A stretch of DNA of 64,000 nucleotides from UBA7703 sp034926785. GTDB lineage: Bacteria > Bacillota > Clostridia > Christensenellales > CAG-138. The stretch covers positions 1-64,000 of the forward strand of contig JAYFQU010000017.1 of NCBI GenBank assembly GCA_034926785.1. The letters run 5' to 3'. The notes below the pieces were generated by a model. It did not search any database, was not told the origin of the DNA, and saw only the letters and a program-made list of their open reading frames with translations. Positions 26,173 to 35,863 of the stretch are shown piece after piece (positions within the stretch are counted from its first letter, which is position 1; each line of letters opens with the position of its first letter). The position numbers and the translations under genes were made by a program.

Positions 26173-26329
26173 GATCGTTTCCTTCTCTTTTGATGAATGA
26201 TGTTATATTTTACCAGAAGAATTTCAAGCCTCAGTCAAATACCTGTGACGAAAGTTTGTATTTACCCTCAAGTTATCTTCAACTGTTTCTCCGAATGGGT
26301 TGTCTATACCGGCGGATGGTTGTTGCGAA

Positions 26330-26366
26330 CCGTAAAAAGCGAGAACCGCGGTTCCCCGCGGTTCTC
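26330..26366 (-). terminator. Terminator after PFOR
   Basis: Minus strand GAGAACCGC-GGGGAAC-GCGGTTCTC-type stem (26341-26366) followed by GCTTTTTACGG. Confidence 0.85.
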
Positions 26367-26390
26367 GTTGTATCGCTGTTTGTCTGTCGA

Positions 26391-29300
26391 TTACTCCATG
26401 CTGTTGAGTTTCTTGTAGTACTCAATCTTCTGCATGGCTTCCTGTTCCGCGCGGTCAAAGAGCTGATCCGCCACATCCGGGAAGGTCTTCTTCAGCGAGG
26501 CATAGCGTACTTCGCTGGTGATGAAGTCCTTGAACGTGCCATTGGCATCCTTGCTGTCGAGGATGAAGGGGTTCTTGCCCTGCTGCGCAAGATCGGGGTT
26601 ATACCGATACAGCGGCCAATAGCCGGACTCAACCGCTTTCTTCGCCTCCAACTGGGAATGGCCCATGTTGATGCCGTGATTGATGCAGGGCGAATATGCG
26701 ATAATGAGGCTCGGTCCCTTATAGGCTTCCGCCTCGGTGACGGCCTTCATGAGCTGATTGGGATTCGCACCCATGCTGACCTTTGCCACGTAGACATAGC
26801 CGTAGCTCATCGCCATCAGGCCGAGATCCTTCTTCTTGGTGCGTTTGCCCGCGGCCGCGAACTTTGCGATGGAGCCGGTCGGCGTCGCCTTGCTGGACTG
26901 TCCACCCGTATTGGAATACAGCTCGGTGTCGAGCACGAGAACGTTGATATCCTCATCCATGGCGAGCACGTGATCGAGTCCGCCGTAGCCGATATCATAG
27001 GCCCATCCGTCGCCGCCGAACACCCAGATGGATTGCTTGGCGAGCAGATCCTTGCTCTCAAGCAACTCGCAGGTGAGTTTGCAGGCTTCACAGTCGCAGA
27101 CCTTGCCGTTCTTGATCCATTCGGCTTCCCATTCGGTGCCGGTCATATCAAGGCCATCCTCAGCCGCCGCAACGAGTCGATCTGCCGCCGCAAGGGAGAC
27201 TTGACCATTATCCTTGTTGTCCAGCCAGTTCTGGGCGGCAGCGCGAAGCTCGTCGGTGGTGTATTCCGCCGCGAGAAGCTTCTCCACAATCTCGGTGAGA
27301 CGGTTGCGACGCTGCGTGTTGGCAAGCACCATGCCGAAGCCAAACTCGGCGTTGTCTTCAAACAGGGAGTTGGCCCATGCGGGTCCACGGCCCTTGTCGT
27401 TTGTGGTATAGGGGCAGGTCGGAGCGCTGCCGCCATAGATGGAGGAGCAACCCGTCGCGTTTGCGATGACCATGCGATCGCCAAACAGCTGTGTAACGAG
27501 CTTGACATACGGGGTCTCGCCACAGCCTGCGCATGCGCCGCTGAACTCGAAGAGCGGCTTTTTGAACTGGCTGCCCTTTACCGTCGCGGTGTTCAGGTCG
27601 AGATCCTTCTCCGGCAGAGCCGCGAAGTAGTTCCAGTTGTCCTCTTCCTTTTCCACGGCGTCCGCCAGCGGGCGGAACTCCAGCGCCTTAACCTTTGCCG
27701 GGCAAACATCGATGCAGTTGCCGCAACCGGTGCAGTCCCAAGGGCTGATCTGAATGCGGAACTCGTAGTTTTCGAACCCCTTGCCCTGTGCTTTTTTGGT
27801 CTCAAAGCCAGCGGGAGCGGCGGCTTTCTCTTCTGCCGTGACCAGCGCCGGGCGGATGACCGCGTGCGGGCAGGCAAGCGAGCACTGGTTGCACTGGATG
27901 CAATTCTCAGCGATCCAGCGGGGTACATCAACGGCGATGCCGCGTTTTTCATACTTGGTCGTTCCTGTGGGAACCGTGCCGTCCGCGCTGAGCTTGGAGA
28001 CGGGCAGCTTGTCACCTTCCTGCGCGAGAACCGGCCCGATGAACTCCGCAAAGTACGGATCGTCGGTGGTCTTCACCGCAACAGCGCCGTCGGTCGCCGT
28101 CGCCCAGGACTCGGGATACTTGACCTCTTCAAAGCCGGTTGCGCCAAGATCGATCGCATCCCAGTTCTGCTTGACGACTTCGTCGCCCTTCTTGCCGTAG
28201 GATTTCTTGGCGGCGGCCTTCATATATTCGATGGCCTCCTCCGCGGGAATCACGTTGGCAAGCTTGAAGAACGCACTCTGCATAATCGTGTTGATACGAC
28301 CGCCCATGCCAACCTCGCGAGCGAGCTTGATGGCGTCGATGTTGTAGAACTTTAGCTTTTTCTTTGCGATTGCCTGCTTCAAGGACGCGGGCAGTTCGCA
28401 TTCCATCTCGGCGAGCGTCCAGGAACTGTTGAGCAGGAACACGCCGCCTTCACGGATTCCATCCGCGACGGCATAGCGCGTCACATAGGACGGATTATGG
28501 CAGGCGACGAAGTCCGCGTGGTCGATCAGATAGGGGCTCTGAATCGGCTTTTTCCCAAAGCGCAGGTGCGAGACGGTCAACCCGCCGGACTTCTTCGAAT
28601 CATAAGCAAAGTAGCCCTGCGCATAAAGCGAGGTATGGTCGCCGATGATCTTGATGGAGTTTTTGTTCGCGCCGACCGTTCCATCGGAGCCAAGTCCGAA
28701 GAACTTGCATGCGATGGTGCCCTCCGGCGAAGCATTGACCTGCCGGCGAATCGTGAGGGACGTGTTCGTCACGTCGTCCACAATGCCGACGGTGAAGTGA
28801 TTCTTGGGCTGTTTTTCCTCCAGGTTTGCATACACGGCATCTACCATAGACGGCGTGAATTCCTTGCTGCCGAGGCCATAACGGCCGCCGACCACCTCGA
28901 TGTTTTTGCGGCCGGTTTCCACCAGCGCATTGAGCACATCCTGATAGAGCGGTTCGCCGAGGGAGCCGGGCTCCTTGGTGCGGTCCAGCACCGCAATGCG
29001 CTTGACGCTCTTGGGCAGGGCATCCACAAATTTGGAGGCGACAAACGGGCGATAGAGGCGAACCTTGAGCAGGCCGAGTTTTGCGCCCTGCTTGTTGAGA
29101 TATTCGATGGTCTCCTCGGAGACATCCGCGCCGCTGCCCATCAAAACGAGGACATTCTCCGCGTCGGGCGCACCAACATAGTCAAAGAGGTTATATTTGC
29201 GGCCGGTAATCTTGCCGACCTCTTCCATATAATGCTCGACAATGCCGGGTACCGCGTCGTAATATTTGTTGGCTGCTTCGCGTCCCTGGAAATAGATATC

Positions 29301-29963
29301 CGGGTTCTGCGCCGTGCCGCCCTGATGCGGGTGCTCCGGGTTCAGCGCGCGTGCGCGGAAGGCCTTGACCGCTTCGTAATCGAGCAGTTTGCCCATGTCT
29401 TCATAGTCGATGGTTTCAATTTTTTGCACTTCGTGGGAGGTGCGGAAGCCATCGAAGAAATGGAGGAACGGAACGCTGCCCTTGATCGCGGAAAGATGCG
29501 CAACCAACGCAAGATCCATCACTTCCTGAACGGAGGCGGAGGCCAGCATGGCAAACCCGGTCTGTCGGCAACTCATGACATCCGAATGATCTCCAAAGAT
29601 CGAAAGCGAATGCGCGGCCAGTGCGCGCGCGCTGACATGAAACACGCCGGGCAGCAATTCGCCGGAGATTTTGTACATATTCGGGATCATCAGCAACAGA
29701 CCCTGCGAAGCGGTAAACGTCGTGGTGAGTGCGCCCGCCTTCAGAGAGCCGTGTACGGCGCCCGCGGCGCCGCCTTCGCTCTGCATTTCAGCGATGCGAA
29801 CCTGCTGTCCGAAAATATTCGTTCTTCCGTTTGCCGACCAATCGTCCGCTACTTCCGCCATGGGGGAAGACGGCGTGATCGGATAAATCGCCGCAACGTC
29901 TGAAAATGCATACGCTACGTGCGACGCGGCGGTATTACCGTCGATTGTCATGGTTTTTGCCAT
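26391..29963 (-). CDS. nifJ: Pyruvate:ferredoxin (flavodoxin) oxidoreductase
   Basis: Oxidises pyruvate to acetyl-CoA and CO2 while reducing ferredoxin, the hub of clostridial fermentation. About 1190 residues, single-chain form. In order: alpha-type domain (YPITPSSPMAEVADDWS), gamma-type domain (DRTKEPGSLGEPLYQDV), two 4Fe-4S motifs (CIQCNQCSLACPHAV, CTGCGNCIDVCPAK), then the TPP domain (CAGCGETPYVKL, GGDGWAYDIGYGGLDHVLA). Start MAKTMTIDGN is set by TAGGAGGCATCCACCAA. A near-consensus promoter lies at 30026-30054. Confidence 0.97.
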   Translation of the reverse strand: MAKTMTIDGNTAASHVAYAFSDVAAIYPITPSSPMAEVADDWSANGRTNIFGQQVRIAEMQSEGGAAGAVHGSLKAGALTTTFTASQGLLLMIPNMYKISGELLPGVFHVSARALAAHSLSIFGDHSDVMSCRQTGFAMLASASVQEVMDLALVAHLSAIKGSVPFLHFFDGFRTSHEVQKIETIDYEDMGKLLDYEAVKAFRARALNPEHPHQGGTAQNPDIYFQGREAANKYYDAVPGIVEHYMEEVGKITGRKYNLFDYVGAPDAENVLVLMGSGADVSEETIEYLNKQGAKLGLLKVRLYRPFVASKFVDALPKSVKRIAVLDRTKEPGSLGEPLYQDVLNALVETGRKNIEVVGGRYGLGSKEFTPSMVDAVYANLEEKQPKNHFTVGIVDDVTNTSLTIRRQVNASPEGTIACKFFGLGSDGTVGANKNSIKIIGDHTSLYAQGYFAYDSKKSGGLTVSHLRFGKKPIQSPYLIDHADFVACHNPSYVTRYAVADGIREGGVFLLNSSWTLAEMECELPASLKQAIAKKKLKFYNIDAIKLAREVGMGGRINTIMQSAFFKLANVIPAEEAIEYMKAAAKKSYGKKGDEVVKQNWDAIDLGATGFEEVKYPESWATATDGAVAVKTTDDPYFAEFIGPVLAQEGDKLPVSKLSADGTVPTGTTKYEKRGIAVDVPRWIAENCIQCNQCSLACPHAVIRPALVTAEEKAAAPAGFETKKAQGKGFENYEFRIQISPWDCTGCGNCIDVCPAKVKALEFRPLADAVEKEEDNWNYFAALPEKDLDLNTATVKGSQFKKPLFEFSGACAGCGETPYVKLVTQLFGDRMVIANATGCSSIYGGSAPTCPYTTNDKGRGPAWANSLFEDNAEFGFGMVLANTQRRNRLTEIVEKLLAAEYTTDELRAAAQNWLDNKDNGQVSLAAADRLVAAAEDGLDMTGTEWEAEWIKNGKVCDCEACKLTCELLESKDLLAKQSIWVFGGDGWAYDIGYGGLDHVLAMDEDINVLVLDTELYSNTGGQSSKATPTGSIAKFAAAGKRTKKKDLGLMAMSYGYVYVAKVSMGANPNQLMKAVTEAEAYKGPSLIIAYSPCINHGINMGHSQLEAKKAVESGYWPLYRYNPDLAQQGKNPFILDSKDANGTFKDFITSEVRYASLKKTFPDVADQLFDRAEQEAMQKIEYYKKLNSME

Positions 29964-30025
29964 TTGGTGGATGCCTCCTAATGATATGTATGGAATCGGG
30001 TTTCGCCCAATGATTACCACCCAAT

Positions 30026-30054
30026 ATTATACCTTTAACAAATTATACTGTCAA
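30026..30054 (-). promoter_or_regulatory. Strong PFOR promoter
   Basis: Minus strand TTGACA (30054-30049), 17-base spacer, TATAAT (30031-30026): a perfect consensus match, fitting a highly expressed catabolic gene. Confidence 0.9.
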
Positions 30055-30201
30055 TGAAACCAGTATGCCGCATCCGTACAAAATGCAGGAATTTCATTCA
30101 TTTCACAATTGATATTTCGGTTTTTTGCGATTTAATTGCAGGATTCCCTGCAATTTGGTTTTCTCCCCGAATAAACCTGCGGATATTATATACGTTCGCG
30201 C

Positions 30202-30226
30202 AAAAAGCGGGGTACTCTCCCCCCGC
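30202..30226 (-). terminator. queT terminator, distal copy
   Basis: Minus strand GCGGGG-GGAGAGTA-CCCCGC followed by TTTTTGCG. It lies beyond element B3 from queT; a diverged relative of this hairpin lies on the near side (30423-30444). Confidence 0.7.
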
Positions 30227-30227
30227 A

Positions 30228-30422
30228 TAGTCTGTCAAGAAAGTCCCGGGATTGTTTAAGGCCGCGGCCCTTAACCCATCGATTTCGGCTGCGGCGGCTT
30301 TGCCACCGTGACAAATCGCCCGAAATCGGGTGATTTTTGAGCGGCTCTTTGGCGTCCGGAGTCCGAAGGACGAGAGAAAAAGAGCGGTTATCCTGTTAAA
30401 AAATCGTTTTTTAACGCCCTCA
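30228..30422. repeat. Dispersed hairpin-array element, family B, copy 3 (diverged)
   Basis: About 195 bp, same orientation as copy 2, from TAGTCTGTCAAGAAAG to TTTTTTAACGCCCTCA. Stems are preserved by paired changes in places (GTTAAAAAATCG/TTTTTTAAC, ATCGCCCGAAATCGGGTGAT). It separates queT from its distal terminator. Confidence 0.85.
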
Positions 30423-30444
30423 ACTAGGGACTCCATCCCCCACG
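30423..30444 (-). terminator. Degenerate proximal copy of the queT hairpin
   Basis: Minus strand CCGTGGGGGATGGAGTCCCTAG resembles the distal ATGCGGGGGGAGAGTACCCCGC, so here too the element seems to sit between two related hairpins; pairing is now imperfect. Confidence 0.4.
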
Positions 30445-30463
30445 GTTGCTATTGCCGCACCTT

Positions 30464-30997
30464 CTACCGGGCTCCTTCATCAAAGAGCTTTTTGCGGTAG
30501 GTGTTCAGCAGGGACATCAGCGGCAGGCCCAGCGCGAAACACGCGATCGCCTGCCCGATTGCAACATAGGCTGCAGCGGCCCAGTAGCCAACGCCAATAT
30601 CGTAAACATAGGTCAGCAGCGCGCCGACCACCAACGCGTTGACCACTACAGAGGGAAGCGGCGCAAGCCACCGCGGCGCACGCCTGCGCAGCAGATAGGT
30701 GAGATACGCCGCAGCAAGCGTCGCCAGACTGCCGAAGATCACGTCATAAAACGGCGCGCCGGTCAGCAGGTTTGCAATCAGGCACCCGACGAAGAGCCCC
30801 GGCACCGCTGCAACTGTGAAGTAAGGCAGCACGCTCATCGCCTCCGACACGCGGCACTGAATCAGCCCGGAGGAGATCGGCGCGAGCGCAATGGTCAGCA
30901 GCGCATATACGGCCGCAATGATTGCGCCACGCACGAGTTCACGCACAGTCAAGTTTTTTGCTCGTTCCAATGATTTCAAGTCCTCTCTACGCGTCAC
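30464..30997 (-). CDS. queT: QueT-type ECF transporter S component
   Basis: 177 residues with about five or six transmembrane helices and the QueT family pattern ALLTIALAPISSGLIQCRVSEAM. QueT proteins are substrate-binding S components for queuosine precursors. They work with a shared EcfA1/EcfA2/EcfT module, which lies 1.6 kb away on the other strand. The start overlaps the stop of the 8-oxoguanine deaminase gene. No preQ1 riboswitch was found. Substrate is inferred. Confidence 0.8.
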   Translation of the reverse strand: MTRREDLKSLERAKNLTVRELVRGAIIAAVYALLTIALAPISSGLIQCRVSEAMSVLPYFTVAAVPGLFVGCLIANLLTGAPFYDVIFGSLATLAAAYLTYLLRRRAPRWLAPLPSVVVNALVVGALLTYVYDIGVGYWAAAAYVAIGQAIACFALGLPLMSLLNTYRKKLFDEGAR

Positions 30998-32352
30998 ATA
31001 CCCGCCTTGAGCAGACGGTCTACCTCCGCCCTGCTATCGGAAGCGGTCTTTGATTCATCAATGGTCAGAAGCGCGCCGTCTGCCACCGTGCGCTTGCCTT
31101 GCACCCAAACGGCATCCACGGGGCGGCTGTATCCAACCGTGCCGAAGAGGTTTGCCTCGTCCAGTTCGGCGCAGGTCATCTCCAGACGGTCATATCGAAT
31201 CGCGAAGAGGTCCGCCGCGCTGCCTTCGGCAATCTGCCCCAGCTTGTCGCGCCCGAGCAGCTTTGCGCTGCCGCGCGTCGCCATCTTAAGCAGATCATAC
31301 CCGCTCGGCGCCTCCGCGCCGCTGTTCAGACGATGCAGCAGGTATGCCACGCGAATTTCCTCCAGCAGGTTGGAGTTATCATTGCTTGCGCTTCCGTCCA
31401 CGGCGAGGCCGACCGGAACGCCAAGCCGAAGCATTTCCGGTATGCGCGCAATGCCGGAGCTGAGCTTCATATTCGAGCAGGGGCAGTGTGCAACGCCCGT
31501 CCCCGTCTCCGCAAGAAAGCTCAGTTCCTCGGTGTTAAAGTGAATCCCATGCGCATAAAATACGTCGCCGCCGACAAAATCCAGGCTCTTCATATAGTCG
31601 AGTGGACGCATGCCGCGCGTGCTTTGCATATAACGTTCCTCATCTTTGGTTTCGCAGAGGTGCGTATGCAGCTTCACCCCGTAGCTCCGCGCCAGCACCG
31701 CGCTCTCGCGCATAAGATCGGCTGTGACGGAAAACGGCGAGCAGGGCGCGAGCACCACCTGCCGCATGGAAAAATCCGAGGCATCGTGATATCGCTCAAT
31801 GGCCTCTCTGCTGTCGCGCAAAATCTCATCAGTGGTCTGCACGACCGAGTCCGGTGGGAGTCCCCCGTCCTTTCGCGAAAGGCTCATGCTCCCGCGCGAA
31901 CTCACCATCCGCATGCCGAGTTGTTCTGCAGCGGCGAACTGAGCGCCAAGCAAGTCCCCCGCATCCTTGGGGAACACATAGTGATGATCAAAGCAGGTGG
32001 TACAACCGTATTTCATCAGCTCGCCCATGCCGCAGAGAGAGCTGAAGCGGACCGTGTCCTCGTTCAGGTGCGCCCAGATGTCATACAGCGCGGTGAGCCA
32101 GTCAAAGAGCTCCAGATTCTGCACATGCTTGAGATTGCGGGTAAAATATTGGTAGAGATGATGATGCGTGTTAATCAGCCCCGGATAAAGGATCCAGCCG
32201 GTCGCGTCGAGTACCTCGTCCGCCCTCGCATGGTCGAGTTGGCCGATCTTCGCGATTGCGCCGTCTTCGATGAGGACATCCGCCCCGCGCAGGATGGAGT
32301 CTTTATCGTCGCAGGTGACGATGCAGCGTACTTGTTTTAAGATGGTTTTCAT
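30994..32352 (-). CDS. 8-oxoguanine deaminase-like amidohydrolase
   Basis: 452 residues. Metal-dependent deaminase of the TrzN/AtzA/guanine-deaminase group: PGLINTHHHLYQYFTRN, CTTCFDHHYVF, LAPCSPFSVT, KLHTHLCETKDE, HCPCSNMKLSSG and VDGSASNDNSNLL. The last block and CSPFSV are typical of 8-oxoguanine deaminases, which turn 8-oxoguanine into urate. Start set by GACAAGGAGCGG. Cotranscribed with queT. Another purine or aminohydrolase substrate remains possible. Confidence 0.8.
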   Translation of the reverse strand: MKTILKQVRCIVTCDDKDSILRGADVLIEDGAIAKIGQLDHARADEVLDATGWILYPGLINTHHHLYQYFTRNLKHVQNLELFDWLTALYDIWAHLNEDTVRFSSLCGMGELMKYGCTTCFDHHYVFPKDAGDLLGAQFAAAEQLGMRMVSSRGSMSLSRKDGGLPPDSVVQTTDEILRDSREAIERYHDASDFSMRQVVLAPCSPFSVTADLMRESAVLARSYGVKLHTHLCETKDEERYMQSTRGMRPLDYMKSLDFVGGDVFYAHGIHFNTEELSFLAETGTGVAHCPCSNMKLSSGIARIPEMLRLGVPVGLAVDGSASNDNSNLLEEIRVAYLLHRLNSGAEAPSGYDLLKMATRGSAKLLGRDKLGQIAEGSAADLFAIRYDRLEMTCAELDEANLFGTVGYSRPVDAVWVQGKRTVADGALLTIDESKTASDSRAEVDRLLKAGM

Positions 32353-32578
32353 ATTATCCGCTCCTTGTCGCGCTGTGACGGCGCGATGATACATATTTAG
32401 GAAACCTTGTAAGATGCGACGCTATTTGTTATACTAAATTGCCCTTTGCGCTGGAACGCGCAAAAAAAAGCATGTTTCAAGAAAATATTTTATCATATTG
32501 CGCATGCGCTCCACAAGCCGCGGTAAAAAGCGGAATAATTTCGGGCGCATGGGATACGAGAACGAAGGAGCGCAAGAC

Positions 32579-33430
32579 ATGACCCCGAATGCCATCATCG
32601 AACTCGTCAACGTCGGGTTTCAATATTCCGGCTCGGAGAAGACGGCGCTGAAGAATATCAGCCTTTCCATTCATCAGGGAGAGGTTGTCGCAATCGTCGG
32701 ACACAACGGTTCCGGCAAGAGCACGCTTTGCAAGCTGTTCAACGCGCTGCTTCTGCCGGCCGAGGGAAAGGTAACCGTCGCTGGGATGGACACCTCGCGC
32801 GAGGAGAATCTTCTGGAGATTCGCCGCCGCGTCGGCATGGTGTTTCAAAACCCGGATAACCAGCTCGTCACCACCATTGTGGAGGAGGACGTCGGTTTTG
32901 GCCCGGAGAATCTCGGTGTCGCGCCGGCAGAAATCCGCGCCCGCGTGGACGCGGCGCTGGCCGAGGTGGAGATGAGCGCATACGCCGAAAAGGCGAGTCA
33001 TGCGCTCTCCGGCGGGCAGAAGCAGCGCGTCGCCATCGCTGGCTTGCTCGCGATGCAGCCGGAGGTTCTCGTATTGGACGAAGCAACCGCCATGCTGGAT
33101 CCCAGAGGTCGCGAAGAGGTGCTCTCCACGGTGCTTAAGCTCAACCGCGAGCGTGGCATGACCGTCATCATGATCACGCAGTTTATGGAGGAGGCGCTCG
33201 GCGCGCACCGCGTATTTGTGCTCTCCGAAGGCCGCCTCGTGATGGAGGGTACGCCGAAGGAAGTGTTCAACGAGCGAGCGCTGCTGGAGCAAAGCCGGCT
33301 TGACGCCCCCGCCTATGTCAAACTCCGTGACGACCTGCTCTCCGCCGGGCTGCCGATTGCGCAGGAGGCAATGACCTGCGACGACCTGGCGGATGAATTG
33401 AGCCGCATTTTTATCGCACAACCAAGATAG
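32579..33430 (+). CDS. ecfA1: ECF transporter ATPase EcfA1
   Basis: 283 residues: Walker A GHNGSGKST, Q-loop VFQNPDNQLVT, signature LSGGQKQRVAIAG, Walker B VLVLDEATAMLDP and switch His region. The Q-loop NPDNQ is typical of ECF (CbiO-like) ATPases. GAAGGAGCG before the ATG at 32579 sets the start. First of five closely packed genes ecfA1-ecfA2-ecfT-truA-tadA; powers vitamin and nucleobase-type S components such as QueT. Confidence 0.93.
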   Translation: MTPNAIIELVNVGFQYSGSEKTALKNISLSIHQGEVVAIVGHNGSGKSTLCKLFNALLLPAEGKVTVAGMDTSREENLLEIRRRVGMVFQNPDNQLVTTIVEEDVGFGPENLGVAPAEIRARVDAALAEVEMSAYAEKASHALSGGQKQRVAIAGLLAMQPEVLVLDEATAMLDPRGREEVLSTVLKLNRERGMTVIMITQFMEEALGAHRVFVLSEGRLVMEGTPKEVFNERALLEQSRLDAPAYVKLRDDLLSAGLPIAQEAMTCDDLADELSRIFIAQPR

Positions 33431-33442
33431 GAACTGCACCAT

Positions 33443-34297
33443 ATGCCGATTCAAATACAACAACTCAGCCACACCTATTTGCCGGGCAGCGCGCTTGCGT
33501 ATCCGGCATTGTCGAATATCACCCTGAACATAGCCGAGGGAGAGTTTCTAGGCATTATCGGCCATACCGGAAGTGGAAAAAGCACGCTGATTCAGCATCT
33601 CAACGGGCTATTGCTGCCGAGCGAAGGCAGCGTCCTCGTGGACGGGCTGGATACGCGGGAGAAAAAACTGCGCAAACAGATTCGCTCTCTGGTTGGTATG
33701 GTGTTTCAATATCCCGAATACCAGCTCTTTGACGAAACGGTCGCGCGGGATATCGCCTTCGGTCCAAAGAATATGGGGTTGGAAGAAGCGGAGATCTCCT
33801 CGCGCGTAACCGAAGCGCTCAACCTGGTCGGGCTTGATCCGGAGTCGTTTTCCGAAAAATCGCCCTTCGAGCTCTCCGGCGGAGAGAAGCGCCGCGCGGC
33901 GCTCGCCGGTATTCTTGCCATGCGCCCGAAGTATCTCGTGCTGGATGAGCCGATGGCCGGTCTCGACCCACGCGGGCGCAGGGAGATTCTCTCGCTGGTC
34001 GAATCCCTCCGGCGCGACTTTGGCACGGGCATCGTCATGGTGTCGCATTCCATGGACGACGTTGCTCTGTACGCCGACCGCATCGCCGTATTAGAAAAAG
34101 GCTCGCTCTTTATGGTCGGCACCCCGGAAGATGTGTTTTCCCATAGCGCGGAGCTGCTGGAGATGGGCTTAAATCTCCCGCAGGCGACCCAGCTTGTCCG
34201 CGCGCTGCGCGCACGCGGCATCGACATTCAGGAGGATTATTATCGGATGGACGAACTCGCGCGCGAGCTGATCGGGAGGTGGCGCCATGAACGCTAA
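33443..34297 (+). CDS. ecfA2: ECF transporter ATPase EcfA2
   Basis: 284 residues: GHTGSGKST, VFQYPEYQLFDETV, ELSGGEKRRAALAG and LVLDEPMAGLDP. The YPEYQLF Q-loop and GEKRR signature separate it from EcfA1. Overlaps ecfT by 11 bases. Confidence 0.93.
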   Translation: MPIQIQQLSHTYLPGSALAYPALSNITLNIAEGEFLGIIGHTGSGKSTLIQHLNGLLLPSEGSVLVDGLDTREKKLRKQIRSLVGMVFQYPEYQLFDETVARDIAFGPKNMGLEEAEISSRVTEALNLVGLDPESFSEKSPFELSGGEKRRAALAGILAMRPKYLVLDEPMAGLDPRGRREILSLVESLRRDFGTGIVMVSHSMDDVALYADRIAVLEKGSLFMVGTPEDVFSHSAELLEMGLNLPQATQLVRALRARGIDIQEDYYRMDELARELIGRWRHER

Positions 34298-35093
34298 TAT
34301 CACGCTCGGTCAATTTTTGCCCGGCAACAGTTCCGTCCATCGGCTCGACCCGCGCACCAAAATATTGCTTATGGTGGTGTATATCGCCATCGTATTTGTT
34401 GTGAAAACGCTCCCGGTATTTCTGTTGCCGGCGGTATTACTGGTTGTCATGTTCGTCTTTGCGCGCGTTCCGGCGAGTTACTTTTTCTCCTCGCTCAAGC
34501 CGATGAAGTGGCTCTTGGTGTTCATGTTCATCCTGAATCTCTTTGCCACCGCCGGGGACACCGTGCTGTTTCAATGGAAATGGATCAGGCTCACGCAAGA
34601 GGCGCTGGAACAGGCGTTGTTTATCACGCTCCGGCTGATTCTGCTCGTCGCGGGAACCTCGATCCTCACGCTGACCACCTCTCCCATCGCGCTGACAGAC
34701 GGACTGGAAAAGCTCATGGCGCCGCTGCGCAAACTCCGTTTCCCCGCGCATGAACTCGCGATGATGATGACGATTGCACTGCGATTTATCCCGACGCTGA
34801 TGGAGGAGACCGACCGCATCCAAAAGGCGCAGATGGCGCGCGGCGCGGACTTTGAGAGCGGAAACATCTTTCAGCGGGCTAAGAGCATGATCCCCGTACT
34901 GGTTCCGCTGTTTGTCTCCGCGTTTCGCCGGGCGGACGAGCTTGCCATGGCGATGGAGAGCCGCTGTTATCACGGCGGAGAAGGCAGAACACGCATGCGC
35001 GAACTGCATTTCCACGCGCGGGATCTGGTCGCCTCCCTTCTGCTGCTGCTTGTGCTGGCGGCGATCATCCTCCTGGAGAAACTCCCGCTATGA
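34287..35093 (+). CDS. ecfT: ECF transporter transmembrane protein EcfT
   Basis: 268 residues with five or six membrane helices. It has the coupling-helix motifs ARGADFESG and AMESRCYHGG, variants of the two A-R-G/A-x-x-x-R-G signatures that contact EcfA1 and EcfA2. With the ATPases it makes a group II ECF energizing module used by unlinked S components. Confidence 0.93.
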   Translation: MNANITLGQFLPGNSSVHRLDPRTKILLMVVYIAIVFVVKTLPVFLLPAVLLVVMFVFARVPASYFFSSLKPMKWLLVFMFILNLFATAGDTVLFQWKWIRLTQEALEQALFITLRLILLVAGTSILTLTTSPIALTDGLEKLMAPLRKLRFPAHELAMMMTIALRFIPTLMEETDRIQKAQMARGADFESGNIFQRAKSMIPVLVPLFVSAFRRADELAMAMESRCYHGGEGRTRMRELHFHARDLVASLLLLLVLAAIILLEKLPL

Positions 35094-35863
35094 GCCGCCG
35101 CATCCGCCTGATCATTCAATATGACGGGACAAACTACGTCGGCTGGCAGCTTCAGGAGAACGGCATCTCCATTCAGCGGCGGCTCAACGATGCAATCCGC
35201 GCCGTCACGGGCGAACAGATTCAGCTCCACGGCTCCGGACGCACGGATAGCGGCGTCCACGCGCGGGCACAGGTCGCGCACTTTGACACAAACGCGCGCA
35301 TGCCTGCGGATAAATTCGCCATCGCGATGAATATGCGCCTGCCGCGCGATATCCGCGTGCTCTTCAGCGAAGAAGCGCCGGACGATTTTCACGCGCGATT
35401 TTCGGCAAAAAACAAAACCTATCGCTATACGGTGCAACTCGGCCCGCATGCGGATGTCTTCTGCCGCAATACCGCGCTGCATGTCCATATTCCGCTGGAT
35501 CTGGCCAGAATGCAGGCCGCCGCACAGGACGCCCTCGGAGAGCACGACTTTTTTGCTTTTATGTCCGCGGGTTCTACGCTGGAGCACACGGTTCGCACAG
35601 TCTTTCGCTCCGAGTGGTCGCAGTGCGGACAGTTTTTATTCTACGATGTGAGTGCGAACGGGTTTCTGTATAATATGGTGCGCATCTTGACCGGAACCAT
35701 GCTGGAGATCGGCTCCGGCAAGCGCCCGCAGGATGCTATCGCGCAGGCCATCCGGAGCAAGCGCCGTTCCGACGCGGGCGCGACCGCCCCACCGCAGGGG
35801 CTTACTCTTATGCGTGTGCAGTATTCGGACTTTGACACGGACGAGGTGCTCAAGCGTTTATGA
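35090..35863 (+). CDS. truA: tRNA pseudouridine(38-40) synthase
   Basis: 257 residues; IQYDGTNYVGWQ near the start, catalytic Asp in GSGRTDSGVHARAQ, and FNMVRILTGTML-like FLYNMVRILTGTML. Modifies the anticodon stem of many tRNAs. Its place after ecfT is a common Firmicutes arrangement. It overlaps ecfT and tadA by four bases each. Confidence 0.95.
   Translation: MSRRIRLIIQYDGTNYVGWQLQENGISIQRRLNDAIRAVTGEQIQLHGSGRTDSGVHARAQVAHFDTNARMPADKFAIAMNMRLPRDIRVLFSEEAPDDFHARFSAKNKTYRYTVQLGPHADVFCRNTALHVHIPLDLARMQAAAQDALGEHDFFAFMSAGSTLEHTVRTVFRSEWSQCGQFLFYDVSANGFLYNMVRILTGTMLEIGSGKRPQDAIAQAIRSKRRSDAGATAPPQGLTLMRVQYSDFDTDEVLKRL

Noticed and set aside
31099..32340. 413-codon open frame antisense to the 8-oxoguanine deaminase gene
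   Set aside because: Mirror of a GC-rich coding gene with no family match or ribosome site; the minus-strand gene has all catalytic motifs.
32353..32578. Search for a purine or preQ1 riboswitch upstream of the deaminase-queT operon
   Set aside because: Neither class's conserved core is visible; only a short CGCGC..GCGCG hairpin near the ribosome site.
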